A model generated the notes under the pieces. That model had not been told where the DNA came from. It did not search any database and was given only the letters and a program-made list of their open reading frames with translations. Source: Streptomyces qinzhouensis (GTDB taxonomy: Bacteria; Actinomycetota; Actinomycetes; Streptomycetales; Streptomycetaceae). From it: DNA of 64,000 bases. The position numbers and the translations under genes were made by a program. The stretch covers positions 6,944,001-7,008,000 of the forward strand of contig NZ_CP042266.1 in NCBI RefSeq assembly GCF_007856155.1, given 5' to 3'. This document shows positions 1 through 9,000 of the stretch, piece after piece (the first letter of the stretch is position 1; the number at the start of each line of letters is the position of its first letter).

Positions 1-1020
1 CATGTCGCCCGCTGGGCCGTCGAGAGCGGCGCCCGACGGCTGCTGCTGGTCAGCCGGAGCGGTTCCGCCGCGCCCGGCGCCGGTGACCTGGCGGCCGAGC
101 TGGAGACTGCGGGCGCCGAAGTCGAGATCGTGGCCGCTGACATCGCCGACCGGGACGCACTGGCCGAGGTTCTCGCCGGGATTCCGACGGAGTGCCCGCT
201 GGTCGCGGTGGTGCACACGGCGGGCGCGAATGCCATGGGACCGCTGGCGGAGCTGGACGTGGCGTCGTTCGCCGAGGTGATCAGGGCGAAGGTCGGCGGT
301 GCCGCCGTACTGGACGAGCTGCTGGCGGATCAGCCGCAGATACGTGCCTTCGTACTGTTCTCGTCCGGCGCCGGGATCTGGGGCAGCGGCGGCCAGGGCG
401 CTTACGGTGCGGGAAACGCCTATCTGGACGCCCTGGCCGAGCAGCGCCGGGCGGCCGGGCTGCCCGCCACGGCCGTTGCCTGGGGACCCTGGGCCGACGG
501 CGGCATGGCCGAAGGAGCGCTGGGCCGCGAGTTGGCCCGCAATGGACTGGCGGCGATGCGCCCGGAGACGGCCATCGGCGCGTTGGCGCGCGCGGTGGAG
601 CACGACGAGACGGCCGTGACGGTGGTCGACGCCGACTGGGAACGGTTCTACCCGGCCTTCGCGATCGCCCGCCCCCGGCCCCTGCTGCATGACATTCCCC
701 AGGTCGCAGCGGCTCTGGCGGCAGGCGATGGAGCATCGGGCACCGACCTCCCGTCCGCCTTCGCCGCACGGCTCGCGGACCGTTCCCCGGTCGAGCGGCG
801 AAAGAACGTACTGGAGCTGGTGCGCGCCCAGGCGGCGGCGGTACTGGGCCACACAGGCACCGACCGCATTGTCGCCAAGCGGGCCTTTCGGGAGCTGGGC
901 TTCGACTCATTGACCGCCGTGGAGCTGCGCAATCGCCTCAACACCGCCACCGGACTGAAGCTGTCCAGCACAGCGGTCTTCGACCATCCGACACCCGAGG
1001 CGATCACCGCACACATTCTG
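1..1020 (+). other. Module M0 (partial): A-type KR and ACP
   Basis: Tail of an extension module whose KS and AT lie off the left edge, so its extender unit is unknown. The KR segment (1 to about 700) has the catalytic SSGAG...Tyr (Tyr codon 403-405) followed by the Asn, and Trp eight residues before the Tyr. LDD is replaced by a sequence around ANAMG. This predicts a functional A-type KR giving an L-configured alcohol. Residue 146 by the usual KR numbering is Gln, not His, so the non-epimerising A1 subtype is favoured. The ACP (about 805-1020) has GFDSL with the phosphopantetheine Ser at 907-909. Confidence 0.9.
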
Positions 1021-4000
1021 GGCGCTGTGGAACCGGATGCCGAGAGCTCGGGCAACGAATCGGCCGCGCTCGGATCCGTATCCCCGGACGAGCCCCTTGC
1101 CGTGGTGGGCATGGCCTGCCGCCTGCCCGGTGGTACGAACTCGCCGGAGCGGCTGTGGCAGCTCCTCATGGAGCGCGGTGATGTGATCTCCGAGCTGCCC
1201 GCGGACCGTGGTTGGGACATTGACGGGCTGTACGACCCCGATCCGGACCGGCCGGGCACCTCGTACACACGGGCCGGTGGGTTTCTGTACGAAGCGGCCG
1301 ATTTCGACGCCGAGTTCTTCGGGATCTCGCCGCGTGAGGCGCTGGCGATGGACCCGCAGCAGCGGCTGCTGTTGCAGGTCGGCTGGGAGGCCGTGGAACG
1401 CGCCGGGATCGATCCGCTGTCCCTGCACGGCAGCCGGACCGGCGTCTTCGTCGGCGCGATGACGCAGGACTACGGGCCGCGTATGCATGACGCCGATGCA
1501 TCCGACAACGTCGAGGGCTATCTGCTGACCGGTACGACGAGCAGCGTGGCCTCCGGACGACTGGCATATGTACTGGGGGCCGAGGGTCCGGCGGTGACGG
1601 TGGACACGGCGTGTTCGTCGTCGCTGGTCGCGCTGCATCTGGCGGGGCAGGCGCTGCGTCAGGGCGAGTGTTCGATGGCGTTGGCCGGTGGTGTGACCGT
1701 GATGGCGACGCCGGGCACGTTCGTCGAAATGAGCCGTCAGCGGGGTCTCGCGGTCGACGGCCGGTGCAAGGCGTTCGGGGCGGCGGCGGACGGATTCGGT
1801 CCGGCCGAAGGCGTGGGCATGCTGGTCCTGGAGCGGTTGTCGGATGCGGAGCGGTTGGGGCATCCGGTGCTGGCGGTGATTCGTTCGAGTGCGGTGAATC
1901 AGGATGGTGCGAGTAATGGGTTGACGGCGCCGAATGGTCCGTCGCAGCAGCGGGTGATCCGGCAGGCGTTGGCGGCCGCCGATCTGTCGTCCTCCGATGT
2001 GGATGTGGTGGAGGCGCATGGTACGGGGACGGCGCTGGGTGACCCGATCGAGGCCCAGGCGCTCCTTGCCACGTACGGGCAGGACCGTCCGGAGGGCCGT
2101 CCGCTGTTGCTCGGTTCGCTGAAGTCGAACATCGGGCATACGCAGGCTGCTGCTGGTGTGGCGGGTGTGATCAAGATGGTGATGGCACTGCGGCACGGTG
2201 TCCTCCCGGTGACCCTGCATGTCGATGAGCCGACGCCGCACGTCGACTGGACGGCCGGCCGTGTGCGACTCCTCTCCGACCAGGTGGCCTGGCCGGAGGT
2301 GGGCCGGCCGCGTCGGGCTGCTGTGTCGTCGTTCGGTATCAGTGGGACGAACGCCCACACGATCTTGGAGCAGGCTCCGGGTGCGGTGCGCGGGGTCGAG
2401 GAGGAGGGAGCGGAGCCCGAGACCGGTCGGGTGATTCCGTGGGTGGTGTCGGGTCGTGGTGAGGGGGCGTTGCGGGCGCAGGCGGCGCGGCTGCGGGAAT
2501 GGGTTCTGGAGCACCCTGAGCTGAGATCGGCTGATATTGGCTATTCGTTGGTGGCGTCGCGGTCGGTTTTTGAGGACCGGTTGGTGGTGGTGGGTGCTGA
2601 CCGGGAGGGTCTGCTGGCGGGGCTGGCGTCGGCTGCTCGTGGTGAGTCGGGGCCGGGCGTTGTTCGTGGTGTGGATCGGCTCGGTGGTGGTGTGGCGTTC
2701 TTGTTCACGGGGCAGGGTGCGCAGCGTTTGGGTATGGGGCGTGAACTCGCCGAGCGGTTCCCGGTGTTCGCGGATGCGTTCGACGAGGTGTGTGGGCAGG
2801 TGGATGCCCGGTTGGGGCGTCCGTTGCGCGAGGTGTTGTTCGCGGAGCCGGGGAGTGAGGCTGCGGCGCTGTTGGACGAGACGGCGTTTACGCAGGTGGC
2901 GTTGTTCGCGGTGGAGGTGGCGCTGTTCCGGCTGGTGGAGTCGTGGTCTCTGGCACCGGACTATGTGCTGGGTCATTCGATTGGTGGTTTGGCTGCGGCG
3001 CATGTGGCGGGTGTGCTGTCCCTGGAGGACGCGGCCGAGGTTGTCGTGGCCCGGGGCCGGCTGATGCAGGCCCTGCCCAAGAGCGGTGCCATGGTCTCCC
3101 TCCAGGCCACCGAAGACGAGGTGGCGGAGTCTCTGGACGCCAGGGTCTCCGTGGCGGGGGTGAATGGTCCGCGGTCGGTGGTGGTCTCGGGTGACGAGGA
3201 CGCTGTCATGGGTGTGGCGGAGGAGTGGCGGGGCCGGGGGCGGAAGGTGAAGCGGCTGAAGGTCAGCCACGCGTTCCACTCCGTGCTGATGGAGCCGATG
3301 CTCGCCGAGTTCGAAGAGATCTTGTCGCGGGTGACGTTGAATGCGCCGCGGATTGCGGTGATCTCCGACTCCACCGGCGTACCTCTGACCGATGAGCAGG
3401 CGATGTCTCCGGCGTACTGGGCGGAGCACGTCCGCAAGCCGGTGCTGTTCCACCAGGCGGTGTCCTACCTCGCCGACCAGGGCGTGAACGCTTTCCTGGA
3501 GCTGGGGCCCGACGGCGTACTCAGCGCCATGGTGCAGCACAGCATCCCGGACGGCGCACACACCGCGCCCCTGCTCCGCTCCGGTGTCGACGAGGCCGAG
3601 ACGGCCCTGACCGCCGCCGCCGAGCTGTATGTCAACGGCGCGACCGTCGACTGGACCGTACTCCTCGACAGCACCCGCCAAGTCGCCCTCCCCACCTACG
3701 CCTTCCAGCACCAGCGCTTCTGGCTGGCAGCCGAAACGGCCACACCATCGGCACGTGAGGAGGCGGACCCCAAGGAGACCAGGTTCTGGGCGGCCGTCGA
3801 ACGTTCCGACGCCGGTGAACTGGCCGATTCATTCGCCGAATTGGGCCTGGACGCGCCCGAGCAGGCGTGGGAATCCATCCTTCCCGCGCTCTCCACCTGG
3901 CGTCAGACGCAACGGACGCAGGCCGCCGCCGACTCCTGGCGCTACCGGGTCGTCTGGAAGCCCGCCACCGGCACCCGGCCCACCGCGCCCACCACGCTGA

Positions 4001-5919
4001 CCGGCACCTGGCTGCTGATCACCTCGGCGGCCACCGAGCGCCTTGCCCTGGCCGACGCGTGCGCCGCCGCCCTGGAGCACCGCGGCGCCACCGTACGAGT
4101 GGTTCGGTCCACGACGGACGACCCCGCGGACCGTGCGGCTTGGCAGGCCACCGCGGAAGACGTACTCGCGGAGACCGGCGAACCCGCCGGCATCCTCTCC
4201 CTCCTGGGGTTGGCGGACCAACCGCACCCCCGATTCCCCGATGTGCCCCAGGGCGCCGCCGGGTTGCTGGCACTGACACAGGCGCTGGCCGACGCGGGGT
4301 CGAGGGCCCCGCTGTGGTCCCTGACCCAAGGTGCCGTGAGCATCGACGGCTCCGACCCGCTGCGATCTCCGTCGCAGGCACTGCTCTGGGGCCTGGGCCG
4401 GGTGGTCGCCCTGGAACACCCCGAACTCTGGGGCGGCCTGGTCGATCTGCCCGAGACCCCCGACTCGCGCTGCTGGGAGCAGGTCTGCGCCGTGCTGTCC
4501 GGCTCCAACACCGAGGACCAAGTGGCCGTCCGGACCTCGGGGGTCTTCGTACGCCGCCTCGTGCCCGCTCCGCTGCCGGCCAGGGCCACCGGCCCCGGAT
4601 GGGCCCCGGACGGCGGTACGGTCCTGATCACCGGCGGTACGGGTGCCCTGGGCGGGCATATCGCCCGCTGGGTGGCCGGGTACGGCGCACAGCGCATCCT
4701 GCTGCTCAGCCGCAGCGGCCCCGCCGCGCCCGGTGCCCGGGAGCTGATGGCCGAACTGGAGGCCGCGGGCAACCACGTGGACCTGGTGGCCTGCGACATC
4801 GCCGACCGTGACGCACTGGCCGGGGTCCTCGCCAAGATCCCTGAGAAACACCCGCTGACCTCGGTCGTACACACCGCCGGTGCCAGTGCGCCGATCCCGC
4901 TGGCGGAGCTGGACATGGCGTCGTTCGCCGAGGTCATCCGGGCGAAGGTCGGCGGTGCCGCCGTACTGGACGAGCTGCTGGCGGATCAGCCACAGATACG
5001 TGCCTTCGTACTGTTCTCGTCCGGCGCCGGGATCTGGGGCAGCGGCGGCCAAGGTGCTTACAGCGCCGGCAACGCCTATCTGGACGCCCTGGCCGAGCAG
5101 CGCCGGGCCGCCGGGCTGCCCGCCACGGCCGTCGCCTGGGGGCCCTGGGCCGACGGCGGCATGGCCGAAGGGGAGATGGGCCGGGAACTCGGCCGGCGGG
5201 GCCTGACGTCGATGGCGCCCGCGTCGGCGGTGCACGCCCTGCGCCGGGCCCTGGAGCACGACGAGACGGCCGTGACGGTGGTCGACGCCGACTGGGAACG
5301 GTTCTACCCGGCCTTCGCGATCGCCCGCCCCCGGCCCCTGCTGCACGACATTCCCCAAGTCGCGGCAGCACTCGAAGCCGTCGACCAGCCCGCTCCCGCC
5401 GAGGACGCGCCCGGAATCGCCGGTCAGCTCGCAGGCCTCTCCGACACCGAGCAGCACAAGACGGTGCTGGAGCTGGTCAGGGTTCAGGCGGCGGCGGTGC
5501 TCGGCCATCCGACCCCGGAACGCATCACCGCCGAACGTGCCTTCCGAGACGTCGGATTCGACTCCCTGACGGCGGTTCAGCTGCGAAACGGGCTCAACAA
5601 CGCCACCGGACTCAGACTCCCCACGACAACGGTCTTCGACCACCCCACACCGGTCCTGCTCGCCGGACATCTGCACCGGGAGCTGACCAGCACCACCCCC
5701 GAGATCTTCGCCACCCTGGCCAAGCTGGAGAGCGAGCTACAACTCCTCTCGGGAAACCCGGCACTGTCGGAAGACGTGCTGGCTCGACTATCGAAAATAG
5801 TCAGATCGTCCGAACCCGAACGTTCCGAAGAGGACGAGCAGGATGAAATGGCCGATCTTATGTCGGCCAGTGATGACGAAGTCTTCGGACTTATCAGGGA
5901 CGAGTTCGGGATCTCCTGA
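1..5919 (+). CDS. PKS-1: modular type I polyketide synthase, 5' partial (M0 end + M1)
   Basis: Multimodular polyketide synthase subunit. The reading frame is already open at base 1 (frame 1) and ends at TGA 5917-5919, giving 1972 codons of protein in the window; the start lies off the left edge. The ATG at 130 is internal to a KR domain and is not a start. Domain order is: partial KR (its GGTGxxG nucleotide-binding loop is upstream of the window), ACP, KS, AT, KR, ACP, C-terminal docking domain. It therefore holds the tail of one extension module and one complete module, and hands its chain to PKS-2. Both KRs lack the LDD motif and have Trp eight residues before the catalytic Tyr, the A-type signature. 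The AT has GHSIGG and HAFH, the malonyl-CoA signature. No DH or ER lies between AT and KR. Family assignment is certain; KR stereotype is family-based inference. Confidence 0.97.
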   Translation, partial: HVARWAVESGARRLLLVSRSGSAAPGAGDLAAELETAGAEVEIVAADIADRDALAEVLAGIPTECPLVAVVHTAGANAMGPLAELDVASFAEVIRAKVGGAAVLDELLADQPQIRAFVLFSSGAGIWGSGGQGAYGAGNAYLDALAEQRRAAGLPATAVAWGPWADGGMAEGALGRELARNGLAAMRPETAIGALARAVEHDETAVTVVDADWERFYPAFAIARPRPLLHDIPQVAAALAAGDGASGTDLPSAFAARLADRSPVERRKNVLELVRAQAAAVLGHTGTDRIVAKRAFRELGFDSLTAVELRNRLNTATGLKLSSTAVFDHPTPEAITAHILGAVEPDAESSGNESAALGSVSPDEPLAVVGMACRLPGGTNSPERLWQLLMERGDVISELPADRGWDIDGLYDPDPDRPGTSYTRAGGFLYEAADFDAEFFGISPREALAMDPQQRLLLQVGWEAVERAGIDPLSLHGSRTGVFVGAMTQDYGPRMHDADASDNVEGYLLTGTTSSVASGRLAYVLGAEGPAVTVDTACSSSLVALHLAGQALRQGECSMALAGGVTVMATPGTFVEMSRQRGLAVDGRCKAFGAAADGFGPAEGVGMLVLERLSDAERLGHPVLAVIRSSAVNQDGASNGLTAPNGPSQQRVIRQALAAADLSSSDVDVVEAHGTGTALGDPIEAQALLATYGQDRPEGRPLLLGSLKSNIGHTQAAAGVAGVIKMVMALRHGVLPVTLHVDEPTPHVDWTAGRVRLLSDQVAWPEVGRPRRAAVSSFGISGTNAHTILEQAPGAVRGVEEEGAEPETGRVIPWVVSGRGEGALRAQAARLREWVLEHPELRSADIGYSLVASRSVFEDRLVVVGADREGLLAGLASAARGESGPGVVRGVDRLGGGVAFLFTGQGAQRLGMGRELAERFPVFADAFDEVCGQVDARLGRPLREVLFAEPGSEAAALLDETAFTQVALFAVEVALFRLVESWSLAPDYVLGHSIGGLAAAHVAGVLSLEDAAEVVVARGRLMQALPKSGAMVSLQATEDEVAESLDARVSVAGVNGPRSVVVSGDEDAVMGVAEEWRGRGRKVKRLKVSHAFHSVLMEPMLAEFEEILSRVTLNAPRIAVISDSTGVPLTDEQAMSPAYWAEHVRKPVLFHQAVSYLADQGVNAFLELGPDGVLSAMVQHSIPDGAHTAPLLRSGVDEAETALTAAAELYVNGATVDWTVLLDSTRQVALPTYAFQHQRFWLAAETATPSAREEADPKETRFWAAVERSDAGELADSFAELGLDAPEQAWESILPALSTWRQTQRTQAAADSWRYRVVWKPATGTRPTAPTTLTGTWLLITSAATERLALADACAAALEHRGATVRVVRSTTDDPADRAAWQATAEDVLAETGEPAGILSLLGLADQPHPRFPDVPQGAAGLLALTQALADAGSRAPLWSLTQGAVSIDGSDPLRSPSQALLWGLGRVVALEHPELWGGLVDLPETPDSRCWEQVCAVLSGSNTEDQVAVRTSGVFVRRLVPAPLPARATGPGWAPDGGTVLITGGTGALGGHIARWVAGYGAQRILLLSRSGPAAPGARELMAELEAAGNHVDLVACDIADRDALAGVLAKIPEKHPLTSVVHTAGASAPIPLAELDMASFAEVIRAKVGGAAVLDELLADQPQIRAFVLFSSGAGIWGSGGQGAYSAGNAYLDALAEQRRAAGLPATAVAWGPWADGGMAEGEMGRELGRRGLTSMAPASAVHALRRALEHDETAVTVVDADWERFYPAFAIARPRPLLHDIPQVAAALEAVDQPAPAEDAPGIAGQLAGLSDTEQHKTVLELVRVQAAAVLGHPTPERITAERAFRDVGFDSLTAVQLRNGLNNATGLRLPTTTVFDHPTPVLLAGHLHRELTSTTPEIFATLAKLESELQLLSGNPALSEDVLARLSKIVRSSEPERSEEDEQDEMADLMSASDDEVFGLIRDEFGIS
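1087..5665 (+). other. Module M1: KS-AT(malonyl)-KR(A1)-ACP
   Basis: KS about 1087-2375, with active Cys 1612-1614 in DTACSSS and the two His motifs (EAHGTG, NIGHTQ). AT about 2680-3560: GHSIGG Ser 2977-2979 and HAFH His 3277-3279 indicate malonyl-CoA. The post-AT linker LPTYAF runs directly into the KR structural subdomain (about 3770), so there is no DH. KR catalytic half about 4611-5350: GGTGALGG near 4630, no LDD, Trp eight residues before Tyr 5059-5061, Gln at position 146, hence A1. ACP about 5455-5665, Ser 5563-5565. Predicted step: add C2, reduce the incoming beta-keto to an L-hydroxyl. The stretch AEVIRAKVGGAAVLDELLADQPQ in this KR is essentially the same as in M0, indicating a recent tandem copy. 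Confidence 0.92.
1831..2042 (+). repeat. KS conversion-type block (M1), exact copy of 6841-7052
   Basis: 212 nt of KS sequence ([20 protein letters not shown] onward, through the first active-site His motif) are identical base for base to M2 6841-7052. Flanks are less similar. The first ~140 nt also recur with few changes at 11488 (M3), 16801 (M4), 43833 (M9) and 54795 (M11). Confidence 0.9.
5690..5916 (+). other. C-terminal docking domain of PKS-1
   Basis: After the ACP comes a helical tail with FATLAKLESELQ and an acidic ending, MSASDDEVFGLIRDEFGIS. The last helix of the form (S/D)DE(V/M)F..I is the typical C-terminal docking helix of DEBS-type PKSs. It should pair with the N-terminal coiled coil of PKS-2 ([18 protein letters not shown]). 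The pairing follows from gene order and the charge pattern and is inferred. Confidence 0.85.
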
Positions 5920-6000
5920 ACTGGCCCAATTTCTGAGTGCGGAAATCAGCACGGATCCGGTACGTCTTCGAGTACGTCTTCTGGGTAAGGTGTTTCTGGA
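5920..6000 (+). promoter_or_regulatory. 81-bp gap between PKS-1 and PKS-2 with weak RBS and 10-bp direct repeat
   Basis: The longest non-coding stretch in the window. A weak Shine-Dalgarno candidate, TAAGG, lies at 5986-5990, ten bases before ATG 6001. A perfect 10-bp direct repeat, GTACGTCTTC, occurs at 5960-5969 and 5972-5981. No convincing stem-loop terminator is visible, so read-through from PKS-1 is likely. ATG 6001 is chosen because the docking coiled coil begins there. Confidence 0.5.
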
Positions 6001-6099
6001 ATGGCTGACGAGGAAAAGCTCCAGTATTTCCTGCGCAAGGTTACCGCTGACCTTCGGGAGAGCCGCCGCAAGGTCAAGGAGCTTGAGGGCCGCTGGGCC
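6001..6099 (+). other. N-terminal docking coiled coil of PKS-2
   Basis: Residues 1-32 ([18 protein letters not shown], then an Arg/Lys/Glu-rich helix) match the DEBS-type N-terminal docking coiled coil of the form M.(D/N)E.KL..(Y/F)L..V...L. It sits directly before the first KS and should accept the C-terminal helix of PKS-1. Its presence at ATG 6001 fixes the start. Confidence 0.88.
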
Positions 6100-9000
6100 G
6101 AGCCGCTGGCTGTGGTAGGCATGGCCTGTCGCTTCCCTGGTGGCGTGAACTCCCCCGAACAGCTGTGGGAGTTTGTACTCGACGGCCGGGACGGGATATC
6201 GGGATTCCCCACCGAGCGCGGCTGGGACCTCGATTCTCTCTACCACCCGGACCCCGACCATCCGGGAACCTCGTACGCCTCCGAAGGAGGATTCCTTCAT
6301 GATGCCGGGGATTTCGACCCGGCCTTCTTCGGGATTTCACCGCGTGAGGCGCTGGCGATGGAGCCGCAGCAGCGACTTCTGCTCCAGACGAGCTGGGAGG
6401 CGATCGAGAACGCCGGAATCGACCCCCTCTCCCTCAAGGGCAGCAGGACCGGTATCTTTGTCGGTGCCATCAACCAGGAATACGGGCCCCGCCTTTACGA
6501 CGCCGCTCCGGACGAGAGCGTCGAGGGCTATCTGCTGACCGGTACCGCCAACAGCGTGGTATCCGGACGGGTGGCGTATGTCCTCGGCACCGAGGGCCCG
6601 GCTCTCACGGTGGACACGGCGTGCTCGTCGTCACTGGTCGCCCTCCACCTGGCGGGCCAGGCACTGCGGCAGGACGAGTGCTCCATGGCGCTGGTCGGCG
6701 GTGTCACCGTCATGACCACACCGACGGGATTCGTGGAGTTCAGCCGTCAGCGGGGTTTGGCGGCGGACGGCCGGTGCAAGTCGTTCGCGGCGGGTGCGGA
6801 TGGTACGGGGTGGGCCGAGGGTGTCGGTGTGCTGGTGGTGGAGCGGTTGTCGGATGCGGAGCGGTTGGGGCATCCGGTGCTGGCGGTGATTCGTTCGAGT
6901 GCGGTGAATCAGGATGGTGCGAGTAATGGGTTGACGGCGCCGAATGGTCCGTCGCAGCAGCGGGTGATCCGGCAGGCGTTGGCGGCCGCCGATCTGTCGT
7001 CCTCCGATGTGGATGTGGTGGAGGCGCATGGTACGGGGACGGCGCTGGGTGATCCGATCGAGGCGCAGGCGCTCCTTGCCACGTATGGGCAGGGGCGTGC
7101 CGAGGGCCAGCCGTTGTTGCTCGGTTCGCTGAAGTCGAATATTGGTCATACGCAGGCTGCTGCTGGTGTGGCGGGTGTGATCAAGATGGTGATGGCGCTG
7201 CGGCACGGTGTCCTCCCGGCGACCCTGCATGTCGATGAGCCGACCCCGCACGTCGACTGGGCAAGCGGTGCCGTGAAGCTGCTTGCCGCCCCGACCGACT
7301 GGCCCGAGGTCGACCGGCCGCGCCGGGCTGCCGTGTCGTCGTTCGGTATCAGTGGGACGAATGCCCACACGATTATTGAGCAGGCTCCGGTCGAGGCCGA
7401 GGCCGAGGAGGTTCCGGAGCGCGGGGCGTCGAATGATGACGTGGTGGTGCCGTGGGTGGTGTCGGGTCGTGGTGAGGGTGCGCTGCGGGCGCAGGCGGGG
7501 CGGTTGCGTGAGTGGGTGCTGAAGCACCCTGAGCAGAGCTCGGCTGATATTGGCTATTCGTTGGTGGCGTCGCGGTCGGTCTTTGAGGACCGGTTGGTGG
7601 TGGTGGGTTCGGGTCGGGGTGCGTTGTTGGATGGTTTGGCGTTGGCTGCTCGTGGTGAGTCGGGGCCGGGCGTTGTTCGTGGTGTGGATCGGCTCGGTGG
7701 TGGTGTGGCGTTCTTGTTCACGGGGCAGGGTGCGCAGCGTTTGGGTATGGGGCGTGAACTCGCCGAGCGTTTCCCGGTGTTTGCGGATGCGTTGGACGAG
7801 GTGTGTGCGCGGGTTGATGTTCGGTTGGGGCGTCCGTTGCGTGAGGTGTTGTTTGCGGAGCCGGGTAGTGAGGCGGCGGCGCTGTTGGACGAGACGGCGT
7901 TTACGCAGGTGGCGTTGTTCGCGGTGGAGGTGGCGCTGTTCCGGTTGGTCGAGTCGTGGTCTCTGGCACCGGACTATGTGCTGGGTCATTCGATCGGTGG
8001 TCTGGCTGCGGCGCATGTGGCGGGTGTGCTGTCTCTGGAGGATGCGGCCGAGGTTGTCGTGGCCCGGGGCCGGTTGATGCAGGCCCTGCCGAAGGGCGGG
8101 GCGATGGTGTCGCTCCAGGCCACGGAGGAGGAGGTGGCGGAGTCTCTGGGCGCAAGGGTTTCCGTGGCTGGGGTGAATGGTCCGCGGTCGGTGGTGGTCT
8201 CGGGTGACGAGGACGCTGTCATGGGTGTGGCGGAGGAGTGGCGGGGCCGGGGGCGGAAGGTGAAGCGGCTGAAGGTCAGCCACGCGTTCCACTCGGTGCT
8301 GATGGAGCCGATGCTCGCCGAGTTCGAGGAGATCTTGTCGGGGGTGACGTTGAGTGCGCCGCGGATTGCGGTGATCTCCGACTCCACCGGCGTGCCTCTG
8401 ACCGATGAGCAGGCGATGTCTCCGGCGTACTGGGCGGAGCACGTCCGTAAGCCGGTGCTGTTCCACCAGGCGGTGTCCTACCTCGCCGACCAGGGTGTCA
8501 GTGCCTTCCTGGAGCTGGGGCCCGACGGCGTACTCAGCGCCATGACCCGCACCAGCCTCACCGGCCGGGACAACACCGTCGTCACCCCGCTGCTCCGCGC
8601 CGGCCGCGACGAGCGGCACACCGCACTGACGGCACTCGCCGAGCTGTACGTCAACGGAACCCACGTCGACTTCCGAGCAGTCCAGGAAGGCACCGGCGCC
8701 CGCCGGGTCACCCTGCCCACCTACGCCTTCCGCCAGGAATGGTTCTGGCTGCCGACCGGTACCCGGCCCGCCACCGGCGTCGACGACGACCCGTTCTGGG
8801 GCATGGTCGAGCGCGGCGACGCCGCGGAACTGGCGACCATCTTCGCCGAGCTGGGAGCGGCAGCCTCCGCGGAGGAATGGGGCCGGCTACTGCCCGCCCT
8901 GGCCTCCTGGCGCCAGGCACAGCACACCCGGTCCATCACGGACTCCTGGCGCTACCGCGTCACCTGGAAGCCCCGCACCGGCACTCCCACCTCAGCACTC

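Noticed and set aside
130..5919. ATG 130 as the start of PKS-1
   Set aside because: The frame is open upstream to base 1 and encodes KR sequence continuous with the rest of the domain, so the gene is truncated by the window edge.
5920..6000. Transcription terminator or separate promoter between PKS-1 and PKS-2
   Set aside because: I find no stem-loop with a T-run and no recognisable -10/-35 pair; a promoter cannot be excluded but there is nothing to support one.
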